From assembly GCF_900100495.1 (NCBI RefSeq), contig NZ_FNCT01000004.1, positions 186,001 to 250,000 on the forward strand: a DNA stretch of 64,000 bases, given 5' to 3'. This document shows, piece by piece, positions 45,209 to 56,393 of this stretch; the first letter of the stretch is position 1; every line of letters starts with the position of its first letter. The notes beneath the pieces are model-generated. The model saw only the letters and a program-made list of their open reading frames with translations, searched no databases and was not told the DNA's origin. A program made the translations under genes and the position numbers. The stretch is from Pseudomonas benzenivorans. Its GTDB lineage: Bacteria; Pseudomonadota; Gammaproteobacteria; Pseudomonadales; Pseudomonadaceae.

Positions 45209-46417
45209 TCAGTCGTTCTGCAGAAAGCTGCGGATGCGTTCGGCGGCCTCGACGCACTCGGCCAGCGGCGCGACCAGGGCCATGCGCACGCGATTGGCGC
45301 CGGGGTTCAGGCCGTCGACACTGCGCGACAGGTAGGAGCCCGGCACCACGGTGACGTGCTCGCGGGCGAACAGCTCGCGGCTGAAGGTCTCGTCATCCAC
45401 TGGCGTTTTTGCCCACAGGTAGAAACCGCCGTCCGGGCGCTGCACGTCGAGCACGCCGCCGAGGATGTCCAGCACTGCAGCGAACTTCTCGCGGTACAGT
45501 GCGCGGTTGGCGCGTACGTGCTCTTCATCGTTCCAGGCGGCGACGCTGGCCAGCTGGGTTTGTACCGGCATGGCGCAGCCGTGGTAGGTGCGGTACAGCA
45601 GGAATGACTTCAGGATGTCGGCGTCGCCGGCGACGAAGCCCGAGCGCAGGCCCGGCAGGTTGGAGCGCTTGGACAGGCTGTGGAACACCACGCAGCGCGC
45701 AAAATCGCTGCGGCCCAGTTCGGCGCAGGCGCTGAGCAGGCCGGCCGGCGGCTGCTGTTCATCGAAGTACAGCTCGCTGTAGCACTCGTCGGCGGCGATC
45801 ACGAAGTCGAACTCGTCGGCCAGCTGGATCAGCTTCTTCAGGGTCTCCAGCGGAATCAGCGCGCCGGTCGGATTGCCCGGCGAGCAGAGGAAGAGGAGCT
45901 GGCAGCGGCGCCAGATCTCGCTCGGCACCGCGTCGAAATCCGGGTTGAAGCCATGCTCTTGCAGGCAGGCCAGGTAGTGCGGCTGGGCGCCGGCGAGCAG
46001 GGCTGCGCCTTCGTAGATCTGGTAGAACGGGTTGGGGCTGACCACCAGGCCCGGCTCTTGCGAAGAGTCGACGCGGTTGACCACGGCCTGGGTGAAGGCG
46101 AACAGTGCCTCGCGGGTGCCGTTGACCGGCAGCACGTGGCGCGCCGGGTCGAGCCAGCCGGCCGGCACGCCGAAGCGCCGGCCGCACCAGGCGGCGATCG
46201 CCTCGCGCAGCGCGGGGATGCCCAGGGTGGTCGGGTAGACCGCCAACTGGTCGAGGTTGGCGCTCAAGGCTTCGGCGACGAACGCCGGCGAGCGGTGCTT
46301 GGGCTCGCCGATCGACAGGGCGATGGCCTTCTTCTCGCTGGGCGGCTGGGCGCCGGCGAGCAGGGCGCGGAGCTTTTCGAAGGGGTAGGGCTGCAGCTGG
46401 TTCAACGCGTCGTTCAT
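45209..46417 (-). CDS. dapC: Succinyldiaminopimelate transaminase
   Basis: 402-residue fold-type I PLP aminotransferase. It makes N-succinyl-LL-diaminopimelate from the 6-oxo precursor. The substrate-binding start is AIALSIGEPKHRSPAFVAEA, the PLP Asp is in VIAADECYSELYFDE and the PLP Lys in VVFHSLSKRSNLPGLRSGFV. Its length and nearness to dapD and glnD match the dapC locus I recall in Pseudomonas. It probably follows glnD on a leftward transcript. Confidence 0.93.
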   Translation of the reverse strand: MNDALNQLQPYPFEKLRALLAGAQPPSEKKAIALSIGEPKHRSPAFVAEALSANLDQLAVYPTTLGIPALREAIAAWCGRRFGVPAGWLDPARHVLPVNGTREALFAFTQAVVNRVDSSQEPGLVVSPNPFYQIYEGAALLAGAQPHYLACLQEHGFNPDFDAVPSEIWRRCQLLFLCSPGNPTGALIPLETLKKLIQLADEFDFVIAADECYSELYFDEQQPPAGLLSACAELGRSDFARCVVFHSLSKRSNLPGLRSGFVAGDADILKSFLLYRTYHGCAMPVQTQLASVAAWNDEEHVRANRALYREKFAAVLDILGGVLDVQRPDGGFYLWAKTPVDDETFSRELFAREHVTVVPGSYLSRSVDGLNPGANRVRMALVAPLAECVEAAERIRSFLQND

Positions 46418-46497
46418 GGCAAATTCCAGGGGGGGCTGCTGCGGTCTAGCGAGCGGCGTTCGCGTGCCGCTCGTGGCTCACCGCTTGGCGGTCTCGA

Positions 46498-49200
46498 TCA
46501 GATGTTTATCCGGCTGGGTTCGGGCGTTTGCCCGTTGGCTTCCGACAACTGGGCGACGATGGTCTCCTGCAGGCGCGCGCACAGTTCCGGGTCGGACAGC
46601 GGCTGGTTGTGGGCGTCGGTGACGAAGAACACGTCCTCCACCCGCTCGCCGAGGGTGGCGATCTTGGCGTTCTGCAAGGACAGGTCGAAGTCGAGGAAGA
46701 TCCGTCCGATGCGCGCCAGCAGGCCGGGCCGGTCCGGGGCGGTCAGCTCGAGGATGGTCACCGGGCGCTGCGCATCGTTGTGGATGGTGACCCGCGGGGC
46801 GAAGGCGAAATGCTTGAGCTGGCGCGGCACCCGGCGCTGGATGATGCTCGGGTACTCGTCGGGATTCTTCAGGGCGTCGATCAGGCCCTGGCGGATCTGC
46901 TTGATCCGCGCCGGGTTATCGCCGATCGAGCCGCCTTCGGCCTCCAGCACGATGTAGGTGTCGAGGGTGAACTGGCTGGTCGAGGTGAGGATCCGCGCGT
47001 CGTGGATGTTCAGGTGCAGCTGGGCCATGGCGGCCACGGTCACGGCGAAGAAGTCGTGCTGGTCCGGCGCGTAGATGAAGATCTGCGTGCCGGCCTCGGA
47101 CTCGCGCTGGGTGGTTTCCTTGATCAGCACCAGCGGGTTGCCGTCGTTGGGGTGCTGGAGGATCGCCTCGGTGTGCCAGGCCACGTCGCCGGCGGCATGG
47201 CGCAGGAAGTAGTCGTCGCCGAGCTGCGACCAGAGTTGTTCGGCGTCGTCCGGGTCGGTGCCGCTGCGCACCAGGATGTCCAGGGCGGAGCTCTGGGTCA
47301 GGCGGATCTGCTCTTCGCGGTCCAGCGGGTTCTCCAGGCCGCGGCGCAGCGCGCGCTTGGTCTCGGTGTAGAGCTGGCGTAGCAGGCTGGCGCGCCAGGA
47401 GTTCCACAGGCTGGGGTTGGTGGCGTTGATGTCGGCCACGGTCAGCACATAGAGGTAGTCCAGGCGGGTCTGGTCGCCGACCAGGCGGGCGAAATCGAAG
47501 ATCACCTGCGGGTCGGACAGGTCCTTGCGCTGGGCGGTGGTCGACATCACCAGGTGGTTCTTGACCAGCCAGACGATCAGTTTCGAATCCCAGTTGGGCA
47601 GCTGATGGCGCAGGCAGAAGGCTTCGGCATCCGCTGCGCCGAGTTCCGAGTGGTCGCCGCCACGGCCCTTGCCGATGTCGTGATAGAGCCCGGCCAGATA
47701 GACCAGCTCCGGCTTGGGCAGCTTGCCGATCAGCTTGTTCGCCAGCGGGAATTTCTCCGCCAGTTCCGGCCACTTGAACTTGCGCAGGTGCTTGATCAGG
47801 TTGAGGGTGTGCGCATCGACCGTATAGATGTGGAACAGGTCGTGCTGCATCTGCCCGACGATGTGACCGAACTCCGGCAGGTAGCGCCCGAGCACGCCGT
47901 AGCGGTTCATCCGCCGCAGGTTGCGGTGGATGCCCTGGGCGCTCTTGAACAGCTCGATGAACAGGCTGGTGTTGCGGATGTCGCGGCGGAAGTCGTCGTC
48001 GATCAGGTGGCGGTGGTCGCGCAGCAGGCGAATGGTGTCGGCGCACACGCCCTTGATCTCCGGGTGCTGGGCCATCAGCACGAAGATCTCCAGGATGGCG
48101 AACGGCGTGCGCTTGAACACGTTCGGGTGGGTGACCTCGATATAGCCGTCGCGCAACTGGAAGCGGCTGTTCAGCGGCAAGGCCGGGCCGCTCTCGCCGG
48201 CGCGGAGGATTTCTTCCTCGAAGTGCTGGTTGATCAGGTCGCTCAGCTCGGCGATGCCCATCACCACCCGGTAGTACTTCTGCATGAAGCGCTCGATCGC
48301 CAGCTTGGCGTCGGCGTCGTCGAAGCCGAGCAGGCGGGCGATCTTCAGCTGGTGGTCGAACAGCAGGCGGTCTTCGGCGCGCCCGGCGAGCATGTGCAGG
48401 GCGTAGCGGACCTTCCAGAGGAATTCCTGGCTGGAGGCGAGCAGGGCGTATTCGCTCTCCAGGAGAAAGCCCTGGCCGACCATGGCATGCAAGTTCAGGG
48501 TGCCGAAGTGCCGGCGGGCGACCCAGAGGATGGTCTGGATGTCGCGCAGGCCGCCCGGCGAGCCCTTGACGTTGGGTTCGAGGTTGTACTCGGTGTCGTT
48601 GTACTTGGCGTGGCGGGCCCGTTGTTCCTCGCGTTTGGCCAGGAAGAAATGCTTGCTCGGCCACATCTGCGCGGTGCTGGTGACATCCTGCATGCGCTGG
48701 CGCAGGCGCTCGGGGCCGGCGATGGTGCGGCTTTCCATCAGGTTGGTGACCACCGTCAGGTCGGCGCGGGCCTCCTCGGCGCACTCATCGACCGAGCGCA
48801 CGCTCTGCCCGACCTCCAGGCCGATGTCCCAGAGCAGAGTAAGGAAGCGCTCGATCGGCTCGCGGAAGGTCTCATGGTCGGCGCTGTCGAGCAGGATCAA
48901 CAGGTCGATGTCCGAATAGGGGTGCAGCTCGCCGCGCCCATAGCCGCCGACCGCCAGCAGGGTGATGTCGGCGTCTTCGCACCAGGCCAGGCGATCCCAG
49001 GACTCGCGCAGGATCTGGTCGGTGAACCAGGCGCGATCCTCCACCAGCCGGCGCACGTCGCGGCCCTCGCGAAAGCGCGCGTCGAGCACCTCGTGGGCGC
49101 GACGGATGGCCTTCTTGAAGGCGGCGATGGGGCTGGCCTTCAAGGCCAGTTCCGCCTGGAACTGCCCGCGGTCGAACAATTCGGCATCTACCTGCGGCAT
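46498..49200 (-). CDS. glnD: Bifunctional PII uridylyltransferase / uridylyl-removing enzyme
   Basis: 900 residues. GlnD senses glutamine and adds or removes UMP on PII proteins, controlling nitrogen metabolism. The order is: nucleotidyltransferase domain ([20 protein letters not shown]), helical linker, HD hydrolase domain ([20 protein letters not shown]), then two C-terminal ACT domains (e.g. [20 protein letters not shown]). All catalytic segments are intact. It lies 42 bases after map on the same strand. Confidence 0.97.
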   Translation of the reverse strand: MPQVDAELFDRGQFQAELALKASPIAAFKKAIRRAHEVLDARFREGRDVRRLVEDRAWFTDQILRESWDRLAWCEDADITLLAVGGYGRGELHPYSDIDLLILLDSADHETFREPIERFLTLLWDIGLEVGQSVRSVDECAEEARADLTVVTNLMESRTIAGPERLRQRMQDVTSTAQMWPSKHFFLAKREEQRARHAKYNDTEYNLEPNVKGSPGGLRDIQTILWVARRHFGTLNLHAMVGQGFLLESEYALLASSQEFLWKVRYALHMLAGRAEDRLLFDHQLKIARLLGFDDADAKLAIERFMQKYYRVVMGIAELSDLINQHFEEEILRAGESGPALPLNSRFQLRDGYIEVTHPNVFKRTPFAILEIFVLMAQHPEIKGVCADTIRLLRDHRHLIDDDFRRDIRNTSLFIELFKSAQGIHRNLRRMNRYGVLGRYLPEFGHIVGQMQHDLFHIYTVDAHTLNLIKHLRKFKWPELAEKFPLANKLIGKLPKPELVYLAGLYHDIGKGRGGDHSELGAADAEAFCLRHQLPNWDSKLIVWLVKNHLVMSTTAQRKDLSDPQVIFDFARLVGDQTRLDYLYVLTVADINATNPSLWNSWRASLLRQLYTETKRALRRGLENPLDREEQIRLTQSSALDILVRSGTDPDDAEQLWSQLGDDYFLRHAAGDVAWHTEAILQHPNDGNPLVLIKETTQRESEAGTQIFIYAPDQHDFFAVTVAAMAQLHLNIHDARILTSTSQFTLDTYIVLEAEGGSIGDNPARIKQIRQGLIDALKNPDEYPSIIQRRVPRQLKHFAFAPRVTIHNDAQRPVTILELTAPDRPGLLARIGRIFLDFDLSLQNAKIATLGERVEDVFFVTDAHNQPLSDPELCARLQETIVAQLSEANGQTPEPSRINI

Positions 49201-49242
49201 GCGGGGCCTTCCTTTAATAGAACAGCGATCTGCGTCGGCGGA

Positions 49243-50025
49243 TCAGGCCGAGGTGCGCGGGATGGTGTCGTCGCTACGCAGGGTGAAGATCTCGTAGCCG
49301 TCGGCGGTGACCAGGATGGTGTGCTCCCATTGTGCCGAGAGCTTGCGGTCCTTGGTGATCGCCGTCCAGCCATCGCCGAGCAGGCGGGTTTCCGCGCGGC
49401 CCTGGTTGATCATCGGCTCGATGGTGAAGGTCATGCCTTCTTTCAGTTCCAGGCCGGTGCCGGCGCGGCCGTAATGCAGCACCTGCGGCTCTTCGTGGAA
49501 CACCGCGCCGATGCCGTGGCCGCAGTACTCGCGCACCACCGAGAAGCCGTTCTTCTCGGCATGCTTCTGGATCACCTCGCCGATGTCGCCCAGGCGTGCG
49601 CCCGGGCGCACCAGCTGGATGCCTTTATACATGCATTCCTGGGTCACCTTGGCCAGACGTTCGGCCCACTCCGGTACCTTGCCGACCATGAACATCTTGC
49701 TGGTATCGCCGTGGTAGCCGTCCTTGATCACGGTGATGTCGATGTTCAGCACATCGCCTTCTTTAAGTGGCTTGTCATTGGGGATGCCGTGGCAAACCAC
49801 GTGGTTGATCGAGGTGCAGATCGACTTGGGGAAGCCCTTGTAGTTGAGCGGCGCCGGGATCGCCTGCTGCACGTTGACGATATAGTCGTGGCAGATGCGG
49901 TCCAGCTCTTCGGTGGTCACGCCGGGTTTGACGTGTTCGCCGATCATCTCCAGCACGTCGGCGGCCAGGCGGCCGGCCACGCGCATTTTCTCGATTTCCT
50001 CGGGCGTCTTGATGGTGACGGTCAT
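49243..50025 (-). CDS. map: Methionine aminopeptidase, type I
   Basis: 260 residues; removes the initiator Met from nascent proteins. The five metal ligands are visible: Asp in [15 protein letters not shown] (two), His in YCGHGIG, Glu in FTIEPM and Glu in WEHTI. ATG 50025 has GAGAG seven bases upstream; an in-frame codon six residues earlier lacks a site. It is divergent from rpsB, the usual arrangement. Confidence 0.96.
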   Translation of the reverse strand: MTVTIKTPEEIEKMRVAGRLAADVLEMIGEHVKPGVTTEELDRICHDYIVNVQQAIPAPLNYKGFPKSICTSINHVVCHGIPNDKPLKEGDVLNIDITVIKDGYHGDTSKMFMVGKVPEWAERLAKVTQECMYKGIQLVRPGARLGDIGEVIQKHAEKNGFSVVREYCGHGIGAVFHEEPQVLHYGRAGTGLELKEGMTFTIEPMINQGRAETRLLGDGWTAITKDRKLSAQWEHTILVTADGYEIFTLRSDDTIPRTSA

Positions 50026-50065
50026 GTGGGCTCTCAGGCGCAAACGGAAAGGACGAGATTGTACC

Positions 50066-50133
50066 AGCTACGGGCTGCGGGCTACAGGCTGGCGGCGGCA
50101 GCAGGCTGGCTTCCGGCGTGCGGCCTGTAGCTT
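50066..50133. repeat. Imperfect palindrome in the map-rpsB gap
   Basis: AGCTACGGGCTGCGGGCTACAGGCT at the left partly pairs with CGGCCTGTAGCTT at the right (AGGC/GCCT and GCTAC/GTAGC). It resembles the pyrimidine-rich mobile palindromes seen in other Pseudomonas genomes. Confidence 0.5.
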
Positions 50134-50189
50134 GTGCGCGCCTTATGTGGTATAAAACGCGCCGCTTTACGGGCAGCATGCTCGAAAGC

Positions 50190-50297
50190 CTAAACCCACA
50201 CACGTATCGACACGGTTTCCTGGGTGCCTTTCGACAAGTACGGAGGGTTGGAAATTGGGATGCGTGGAGGCCTAACCCGACTTATCAAGGAACTATC
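50190..50297 (+). promoter_or_regulatory. rpsB mRNA leader, probable S2-binding autoregulatory element
   Basis: The leader between a -10-like TATAAA (50151-50156) and the rpsB ATG keeps segments I recall as conserved in gammaproteobacterial rpsB leaders: ACACGTATCGACACGG, GGAAATTGGG and GCGTGGAGGCCTAACCCG. In E. coli this leader is bound by S2, which represses rpsB-tsf. The match is by memory, not by a covariance search. Confidence 0.6.
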
Positions 50298-51041
50298 ATG
50301 TCCCAAGTCAACATGCGCGATATGCTGAAGGCCGGTGTGCACTTCGGCCACCAGACCCGTTACTGGAACCCGAAAATGGGCAAGTACATTTTCGGTGCGC
50401 GTAACAAGATCCACATCATCAACCTCGAAAAAACCCTGCCGATGTTCAACGATGCCCTGTCCTTCGTTGAGAAACTGGCCTCGGGCAAGAACAAGATCCT
50501 GTTCGTCGGCACCAAGCGTTCCGCTGGCAAGATCGTCCGCGAAGAAGCGGCACGTTGCGGCTCGCCGTTCGTCGATCACCGCTGGTTGGGCGGCATGCTG
50601 ACCAACTACAAGACCATCCGTGCTTCGATCAAGCGCCTGCGCGACCTGGAGACCCAGTCCCAGGACGGCACCTTCGCCAAGCTGACCAAGAAAGAAGCCC
50701 TGATGCGCACCCGCGATCTGGAAAAACTGGATCGCAGCCTGGGCGGTATCAAGGACATGGGCGGCCTGCCGGACGCGCTGTTCGTGATCGACGTCGATCA
50801 CGAGCGCATTGCCATCACCGAAGCCAACAAGCTGGGTATCCCGGTCATCGGCATCGTCGATACCAACAGCAGTCCGGAAGGTGTGGACTACATCATCCCG
50901 GGTAACGACGACGCCATCCGCGCCATCCAGCTGTACATGGGCGCCATGGCCGACGCCGTAGTACGCGGTCGCAGCAACGCCGGTGGCGGCACCGACGAGT
51001 TCGTCGAGCAGCCTGCGGTTGGCGAAGCGGCTGAAGGCTGA
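50298..51041 (+). CDS. rpsB: 30S ribosomal protein S2
   Basis: 247 residues. S2 family blocks are [60 protein letters not shown] and [23 protein letters not shown] 50298 follows AAGGAACTATC. The frame is open to 50118 but that is leader RNA. tsf follows after a strong hairpin. Confidence 0.98.
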   Translation: MSQVNMRDMLKAGVHFGHQTRYWNPKMGKYIFGARNKIHIINLEKTLPMFNDALSFVEKLASGKNKILFVGTKRSAGKIVREEAARCGSPFVDHRWLGGMLTNYKTIRASIKRLRDLETQSQDGTFAKLTKKEALMRTRDLEKLDRSLGGIKDMGGLPDALFVIDVDHERIAITEANKLGIPVIGIVDTNSSPEGVDYIIPGNDDAIRAIQLYMGAMADAVVRGRSNAGGGTDEFVEQPAVGEAAEG

Positions 51042-51070
51042 GTAACAAACGCCTAGCGTTTACTCAGTAC

Positions 51071-51099
51071 GCAAAAAGGGGGCTTGGCCCCCTTTTTGC
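51071..51099 (+). terminator. Strong intrinsic terminator/attenuator between rpsB and tsf
   Basis: Perfect 13-bp stem GCAAAAAGGGGGC/GCCCCCTTTTTGC with a TTG loop; the 3' arm itself supplies TTTTT. It is 30 bases past the rpsB stop and 128 before tsf. Confidence 0.85.
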
Positions 51100-51226
51100 C
51101 ACTCTGGAAACACTGTCGGTCTGGTCATCGCGGTTGGGTTCAAGCGGTTGCCGGCAGCTGTTTAAAGAATTGAACGCCCGCCTTGTCGGGTGGAATGGTT
51201 AACAACCTATCCAAGAGGAATTTGAA

Positions 51227-52096
51227 ATGGCAGAGATTACTGCGGCGTTGGTCAAAGAACTGCGTGAGCGCACCGGCCAGGGCATGATGGATTGCAAGAA
51301 GGCACTGACTGCTGCTGGCGGCGACATCGAGAAGGCCATTGATGATATGCGTGCCGCGGGTGCCATCAAGGCGGCCAAGAAAGCCGGCAACATCGCTGCT
51401 GAAGGTTCGATTTCCGTCAAGGTCGCCGACGACAACAAGCGCGCCGTGATCATCGAAGTCAACTCGCAGACCGACTTCCTGGCTCTGCAGGACGACTTCA
51501 AGGCGTTCGTCAATGCCAGCATCGAGAAAGCCTTCGCCGACCAGCTGACCGACGCGGCTCCGCTGATCGCCGCCCAGGAAGAGGCGCGCCTGGCGCTGGT
51601 TTCGAAAGTGGGCGAAAACGTCAACATTCGTCGTCTGGCCAGCGTCGAGGCCGACGTGGTGGGTTCCTACCTGCACGGCCACCGCATCGGTGTTCTGGTC
51701 GCCCTGAAAGGCGGCAACGTCGAGCTGGCCAAGGACATCGCCATGCACGTCGCGGCAAGCAACCCGCAGTTCCTCGATCCGTCCCAGGTTTCCGCGGAAA
51801 CCGTGGCCAAGGAAAAAGAGATCTTCCTGGCGCTGAACGAAGACAAGATCAAGGGCAAGCCTGCCGAAATCGTCGAGAAGATGGTTGCCGGTCGCATTCA
51901 GAAGTTCCTCGCCGAATCCAGCCTGGTCGGCCAGCCGTTCGTCAAGGATCCGGAAGTCAAGATCGGCGACCTGGCGAAGAAGGCCGGTGCCGAGATCGTT
52001 TCCTTCACGCGTTTCGAAGTGGGTGAAGGCATCGATAAGGGTGAAGTCGACTTCGCTGCCGAAGTGGCCGCTCAGCTGGCAGCCAGCAAGCAATAA
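51227..52096 (+). CDS. tsf: Elongation factor Ts
   Basis: 289 residues. EF-Ts exchanges GDP for GTP on EF-Tu. The N-terminal TDVGF-like region is present as [20 protein letters not shown], the core has [20 protein letters not shown] and VAASNPQFL, and the C-terminal module [20 protein letters not shown] follows. The ribosome site is AAGAGGAATTTGAA. The hairpin upstream suggests either its own promoter near 51100-51200 or partial read-through from rpsB. Confidence 0.98.
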   Translation: MAEITAALVKELRERTGQGMMDCKKALTAAGGDIEKAIDDMRAAGAIKAAKKAGNIAAEGSISVKVADDNKRAVIIEVNSQTDFLALQDDFKAFVNASIEKAFADQLTDAAPLIAAQEEARLALVSKVGENVNIRRLASVEADVVGSYLHGHRIGVLVALKGGNVELAKDIAMHVAASNPQFLDPSQVSAETVAKEKEIFLALNEDKIKGKPAEIVEKMVAGRIQKFLAESSLVGQPFVKDPEVKIGDLAKKAGAEIVSFTRFEVGEGIDKGEVDFAAEVAAQLAASKQ

Positions 52097-52119
52097 GACG
52101 GACCACCGCTGTCGCCCCG

Positions 52120-52154
52120 AAGAGGCTGCCCGCTTATGCGCGCGGCCTCTTTGT
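52120..52154 (+). terminator. Terminator-like hairpin between tsf and pyrH
   Basis: AAGAGGC (52120-52126) pairs with GCCTCTT (52145-52151), with further pairing inside (GC/GC), then TTGTC. It is 24 bases after the tsf stop. Confidence 0.6.
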
Positions 52155-52293
52155 CAAAGTAGGGCGGCGATTTAGGCCGTGAGTGGGGCCTGGTGCCGTC
52201 CGGCACCGAAGCCTCTGGGCGCTGTCGAAGCGCTCGATAATTACGGGCTCGAGGAGCTCGTTCAGAATTCAAACGCCGCAGGAGAGACTGGTA

Positions 52294-53037
52294 ATGGCTC
52301 AGCAGGTGAGTGGTCGCCAACCCCGCTACAAACGCATTCTGCTCAAACTTAGCGGCGAAGCCCTGATGGGGTCGGAAGACTTCGGTATCGATCCCAAGGT
52401 GCTCGATCGCATGGCGCTGGAAGTCGGCCAGTTGGTCGGCATCGGCGTGCAGGTCGGCCTGGTGATCGGCGGCGGCAACCTGTTCCGCGGCGCGGCGCTG
52501 AGCGCGGCCGGGATGGATCGGGTCACCGGCGACCACATGGGCATGCTGGCTACCGTGATGAATGCGCTGGCCATGCGCGATGCGCTGGAGCGCTCGAATA
52601 TCCCGGCGATCGTGATGTCGGCGATTTCCATGGTCGGTGTGACCGATCATTACGACCGGCGCAAGGCGATGCGCCATCTGAAGACCGGCGAGGTGGTGAT
52701 TTTTGCCGCCGGCACCGGCAATCCCTTCTTCACTACCGACTCGGCCGCCTGCCTGCGGGCCATCGAGATCGATGCCGATGTAGTGCTGAAGGCGACCAAG
52801 GTGGATGGCGTATACACTGCCGACCCCTTCAAGGATCCGCATGCGGAGAAATTCGAGCGCCTGACGTACGATGAGGTGCTGGATCGCAAGCTGGGCGTGA
52901 TGGACCTGACGGCTATCTGCCTGTGTCGCGATCACAAGATGCCGCTGCGGGTCTTCAATATGAATAAGCCCGGTGCTCTGCTGAATATTGTGGTGGGTGG
53001 TGCCGAAGGCACCCTGATCGAGGAAGGTGAAGAATGA
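52294..53037 (+). CDS. pyrH: Uridylate (UMP) kinase
   Basis: 247 residues of the amino-acid-kinase fold. It phosphorylates UMP to UDP, the entry to UTP, CTP and UDP-sugars for envelope building. Blocks are [60 protein letters not shown] and [16 protein letters not shown] 52294 has GGAGAGAC nine bases upstream; earlier frame is leader. The stop overlaps frr by four bases. Confidence 0.98.
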   Translation: MAQQVSGRQPRYKRILLKLSGEALMGSEDFGIDPKVLDRMALEVGQLVGIGVQVGLVIGGGNLFRGAALSAAGMDRVTGDHMGMLATVMNALAMRDALERSNIPAIVMSAISMVGVTDHYDRRKAMRHLKTGEVVIFAAGTGNPFFTTDSAACLRAIEIDADVVLKATKVDGVYTADPFKDPHAEKFERLTYDEVLDRKLGVMDLTAICLCRDHKMPLRVFNMNKPGALLNIVVGGAEGTLIEEGEE

Positions 53038-53591
53038 TCAACGAGATCAAGAAAGACGCTCAAGCGCGTATGCAGAAGAGCCTGGAGTCGCTGGTCCACG
53101 CGTTCAGCCGGATCCGCACCGGCCAGGCTCACCCCAGCATCCTGGGGGGGGTGATGGTGCCGTACTACGGCGCAGACACGCCCTTGAATCAGGTCGCCAG
53201 CGTGACCGTCAAGGATTCGCGCACCCTGCAGGTCGTGGCTTTCGAGCGCAACATGCTGGCTGCCGTCGACAAGGCGATCCAGAGTTCCGGCCTGGGCTTC
53301 AATCCGACCAACCTGGGCGAACTGCTTCTGGTCTCCATGCCGGCCCTGACGGAGGAAACCCGCAAGGGTTATACCAAGCAGGCACGCGATGCGGCAGAGG
53401 ATGCCCGCGTGGCGGTGCGCAATATCCGCCGCGATGCCCTGGGCCAGTTGAAAGACCTGGTCAAGGAGAAGGAAATCAGCGAAGACGAAGAGCGTCGTGC
53501 GGCCGACGATGTGCAGAAGCTGACCGACAAGTTCGTGGCGGAGATCGAAGTGGCGGTCAAGCAGAAAGAAGCGGATCTGATGGCCGTCTGA
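53034..53591 (+). CDS. frr: Ribosome recycling factor
   Basis: 185 residues, the standard RRF length. With EF-G it splits the ribosome after termination. It has [32 protein letters not shown] and [19 protein letters not shown], with the long three-helix bundle at both ends. Its start ATGA overlaps pyrH, so translation is coupled. Confidence 0.98.
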   Translation: MINEIKKDAQARMQKSLESLVHAFSRIRTGQAHPSILGGVMVPYYGADTPLNQVASVTVKDSRTLQVVAFERNMLAAVDKAIQSSGLGFNPTNLGELLLVSMPALTEETRKGYTKQARDAAEDARVAVRNIRRDALGQLKDLVKEKEISEDEERRAADDVQKLTDKFVAEIEVAVKQKEADLMAV

Positions 53592-53607
53592 CGGCCAGGA
53601 TATCGTC

Positions 53608-54363
53608 ATGGACAAGACCAATCACGGTGCCCCGGCGGCCGTGCCACGGCACGTGGCTATCATCATGGACGGCAATAACCGCTGGGCGAAGAAGCGCCTG
53701 TTACCCGGCGTTGCCGGGCACAAGGCGGGTGTCGATGCGGTGCGCGCGGTCATCGAGGTGTGCGCCGAGGCAGGGGTCGAGGTGTTGACCCTGTTCGCCT
53801 TCTCCAGCGAGAACTGGCAGCGTCCGGCCGAAGAAGTGGGTGCCTTGATGGAGCTGTTCCTCGGGGCGCTGCGTCGCGAGGCGAGGAAGCTCAACGACAA
53901 CGGCATCAGTCTGCGCATCATCGGTGACCGCTCGCGTTTCCATCCGGAGCTGCAGGCGGCCATGCGCGAGGCGGAGGCGCTGACCGCGGGGGAAAAGCGC
54001 TTCATCCTGCAGATCGCCGCCAACTATGGTGGCCAGTGGGACATCGCTCAGGCCGCGCAGCGCCTGGCGCGCGAAGTCCAGGCCGGGCACCTGCGGCCCG
54101 AGGACATAACCCCCGAGCTGCTGCAGGGCTGCCTGGCGACCGGCGACCTGCCGTTGCCCGACCTGTGCATCCGCACCGGCGGCGAGCATCGCATCAGCAA
54201 TTTCCTGCTCTGGCAGTTGGCCTACAGCGAGCTGTATTTCTCCGACCTGTTCTGGCCGGACTTCAAGCACGATGCCATGCGCAAGGCGTTGGCGGATTTC
54301 GCCAAGCGCCAGCGGCGCTTTGGTAAAACCAGTGAACAGGTCCATGCCGAGGCGCGTGCTTAA
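53608..54363 (+). CDS. uppS: Undecaprenyl diphosphate synthase
   Basis: 251-residue cis-prenyltransferase that makes the C55 carrier lipid for peptidoglycan and O-antigen. It has HVAIIMDGNNRWAKKRLLPG with catalytic Asp21, LTLFAFSSENWQRPAEEV and CIRTGGEHRISNFLLWQLAY. One base of the stop overlaps the cdsA start (TAATG). It follows frr by 16 bases. Confidence 0.97.
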   Translation: MDKTNHGAPAAVPRHVAIIMDGNNRWAKKRLLPGVAGHKAGVDAVRAVIEVCAEAGVEVLTLFAFSSENWQRPAEEVGALMELFLGALRREARKLNDNGISLRIIGDRSRFHPELQAAMREAEALTAGEKRFILQIAANYGGQWDIAQAAQRLAREVQAGHLRPEDITPELLQGCLATGDLPLPDLCIRTGGEHRISNFLLWQLAYSELYFSDLFWPDFKHDAMRKALADFAKRQRRFGKTSEQVHAEARA

Positions 54364-55178
54364 TGCTGAAACAACGAGTGATTACCGCGCTGGTGCTGTT
54401 GCCCGTCGCGCTGGGCGGTTTCTTCCTGCTCGATGGCGCGCTGTTCGCCCTGTTCATCGCGGCGGTGGTCTGCCTGGGCGGTTGGGAATGGGCGCGCCTG
54501 GCGGGCCTGGCCGCGCAACCGCTGCGGGTGGCTTACGCCGGCGTGGTCGCGGTCCTGTTGTTCGGGCTCTATCAGCTGCCGGCTTTGGCGTCCTCGGTGC
54601 TGCTGCTCGGTGTCGCCTGGTGGGCGGTGGCCACGGTGTGGGTGCTGAATTATCCCGCCAGCAGCCGTTACTGGGATGGCACGCCGGGCAGGCTGCTGAT
54701 CGGCCTGCTGATCCTGTTGCCGGCCTGGCAGGGTCTGGTGCTGCTCAAGCAGTGGCCGCTGGCCAACGGCCTGATCCTGGCGGTGATGGTCTTGGTCTGG
54801 GGCGCGGATATCGGTGCCTATTTCGCCGGCAAGACCTTTGGCAAGCGCAAGCTGGCGCCGCGGGTCAGTCCCGGCAAGAGCTGGGAAGGGCTGGCTGGCG
54901 GTCTGCTGGCCAGCTTGCTGATCGCCGCGGCGGTCGGCCTCTATCGCGGCTGGTCCGGCGGTGAATTGCTCCTGGCGCTGGCGGGTGCGGCGCTGGTGGT
55001 GCTGGTCTCGGTGGTCGGCGATCTGACCGAGAGCATGTTCAAGCGTCAGGCCGGGGTCAAGGACAGTAGTCATCTGCTGCCGGGGCACGGTGGCGTGCTC
55101 GACCGTATCGACAGCCTGACCGCGGCCATTCCGCTATTTGCGGTGCTCTTGTGGCTCGCCGGGTGGGGGGCGCTGTGA
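54363..55178 (+). CDS. cdsA: Phosphatidate cytidylyltransferase
   Basis: 271-residue inner-membrane enzyme making CDP-diacylglycerol from phosphatidate and CTP. It has about seven hydrophobic helices. The family signature is complete near the C-terminus: [19 protein letters not shown] then LDRIDS. The stop overlaps the GTG start of dxr by four bases (GTGA). Confidence 0.97.
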   Translation: MLKQRVITALVLLPVALGGFFLLDGALFALFIAAVVCLGGWEWARLAGLAAQPLRVAYAGVVAVLLFGLYQLPALASSVLLLGVAWWAVATVWVLNYPASSRYWDGTPGRLLIGLLILLPAWQGLVLLKQWPLANGLILAVMVLVWGADIGAYFAGKTFGKRKLAPRVSPGKSWEGLAGGLLASLLIAAAVGLYRGWSGGELLLALAGAALVVLVSVVGDLTESMFKRQAGVKDSSHLLPGHGGVLDRIDSLTAAIPLFAVLLWLAGWGAL

Positions 55179-56362
55179 ACCGTCAGCAACAGATCACCGT
55201 GCTCGGGGCCACCGGCTCCATCGGCCTCAGCACCCTCGACGTGATTGCTCGTCACCCCGAGCGTTACTGCGTGTTCGCCCTGTCCGGATTCAGCCGTGTG
55301 GCCGAGCTGGAGGCGCTGTGCCTGCGCTATCGCCCGCGCTACGCGGTGGTGGCGGATGCGCAGGCTGCGCAGCATCTGCGGGGCGGGTTGCACGACGCGG
55401 GCCTGACTACCCGGGTGTTGTTCGGCGAAGAAGGGCTCTGCGAGGTGGCGGCGCATCCCGAGGTGGATGCGGTGATGGCGGCCATCGTCGGCGCTGCAGG
55501 GCTCAAGCCGACCCTGGCGGCGGTCGAGGCGGGCAAGCGGGTGTTGCTGGCCAACAAGGAGGCGCTGGTGATGTCCGGTGCGCTGTTCATGCAGGCGGTC
55601 CGGCGCAGTGGCGCGGTGCTACTGCCCATCGACAGCGAGCACAACGCGATCTTCCAGTGTCTGCCCGGCGACTATGCGCGCGGCCTGCCGCAGGTCGGGG
55701 TGCGGCGGATCCTGCTGACCGCCTCGGGCGGACCGTTCCGCGAGACGCCGCTGGCGCAGCTGGCCGAGGTCTCCCCCGAGCAGGCCTGCGCCCATCCCAA
55801 CTGGTCGATGGGGCGCAAGATCTCGGTGGATTCGGCGAGCATGATGAACAAGGGGCTCGAGCTGATCGAGGCCTGCTGGTTGTTCGATGCGCGGCCGGCG
55901 CAGATCGAGGTGGTGATTCATCCGCAGAGCGTGATTCATTCGCTGGTCGATTACGTCGACGGCTCGGTGCTGGCGCAGCTCGGCAACCCCGATATGCGCA
56001 CGCCGATCAGTCATGCCCTGGCCTGGCCGCAGCGGATCGATTCGGGCGTGCCGGCACTCGACCTGTTCGCCGTTGCGCGCCTGGACTTCCAGGCGCCGGA
56101 TGAGCAGCGGTTCCCCTGCTTGCGCCTGGCGCGTCAGGCCGCCGAGGTCGGCGGCACTGCGCCGGCCATGCTCAATGCGGCCAATGAAGTGGCGGTGGCA
56201 GCCTTTCTCGAGCGGCGCATTCGCTTTCCCGAGATCGCGAGTATCATCGAGACGGTACTGAACGCCGAGTCCGCCGTCGCGGTCGAAACTGTGGATGCGG
56301 TGCTGGCAGCCGATCGGCGGGCACGCGAACTGGCAGGGCAATGGCTCGCTCGCCATGCATAG
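55175..56362 (+). CDS. dxr: 1-deoxy-D-xylulose 5-phosphate reductoisomerase
   Basis: 395 residues. It makes MEP from DXP using NADPH, the committed isoprenoid step and the target of fosmidomycin. NADPH binding is at [20 protein letters not shown]; catalytic blocks are [27 protein letters not shown] and [23 protein letters not shown] 55175 was chosen because it overlaps the cdsA stop and gives the family length. The upstream extension of eight codons lies inside cdsA. Confidence 0.97.
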   Translation: MNRQQQITVLGATGSIGLSTLDVIARHPERYCVFALSGFSRVAELEALCLRYRPRYAVVADAQAAQHLRGGLHDAGLTTRVLFGEEGLCEVAAHPEVDAVMAAIVGAAGLKPTLAAVEAGKRVLLANKEALVMSGALFMQAVRRSGAVLLPIDSEHNAIFQCLPGDYARGLPQVGVRRILLTASGGPFRETPLAQLAEVSPEQACAHPNWSMGRKISVDSASMMNKGLELIEACWLFDARPAQIEVVIHPQSVIHSLVDYVDGSVLAQLGNPDMRTPISHALAWPQRIDSGVPALDLFAVARLDFQAPDEQRFPCLRLARQAAEVGGTAPAMLNAANEVAVAAFLERRIRFPEIASIIETVLNAESAVAVETVDAVLAADRRARELAGQWLARHA

Positions 56363-56393
56363 TCGCCACGGATAATCGGCGCGGAGAAGGTTG

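Noticed and set aside
47554..50130. An 858-codon open frame opposite glnD and map
   Set aside because: It spans two well-supported genes on the other strand and its product has no recognisable motif.
50118..50297. A 60-codon extension of rpsB
   Set aside because: It covers the promoter and the conserved leader, and S2 begins at [10 protein letters not shown].
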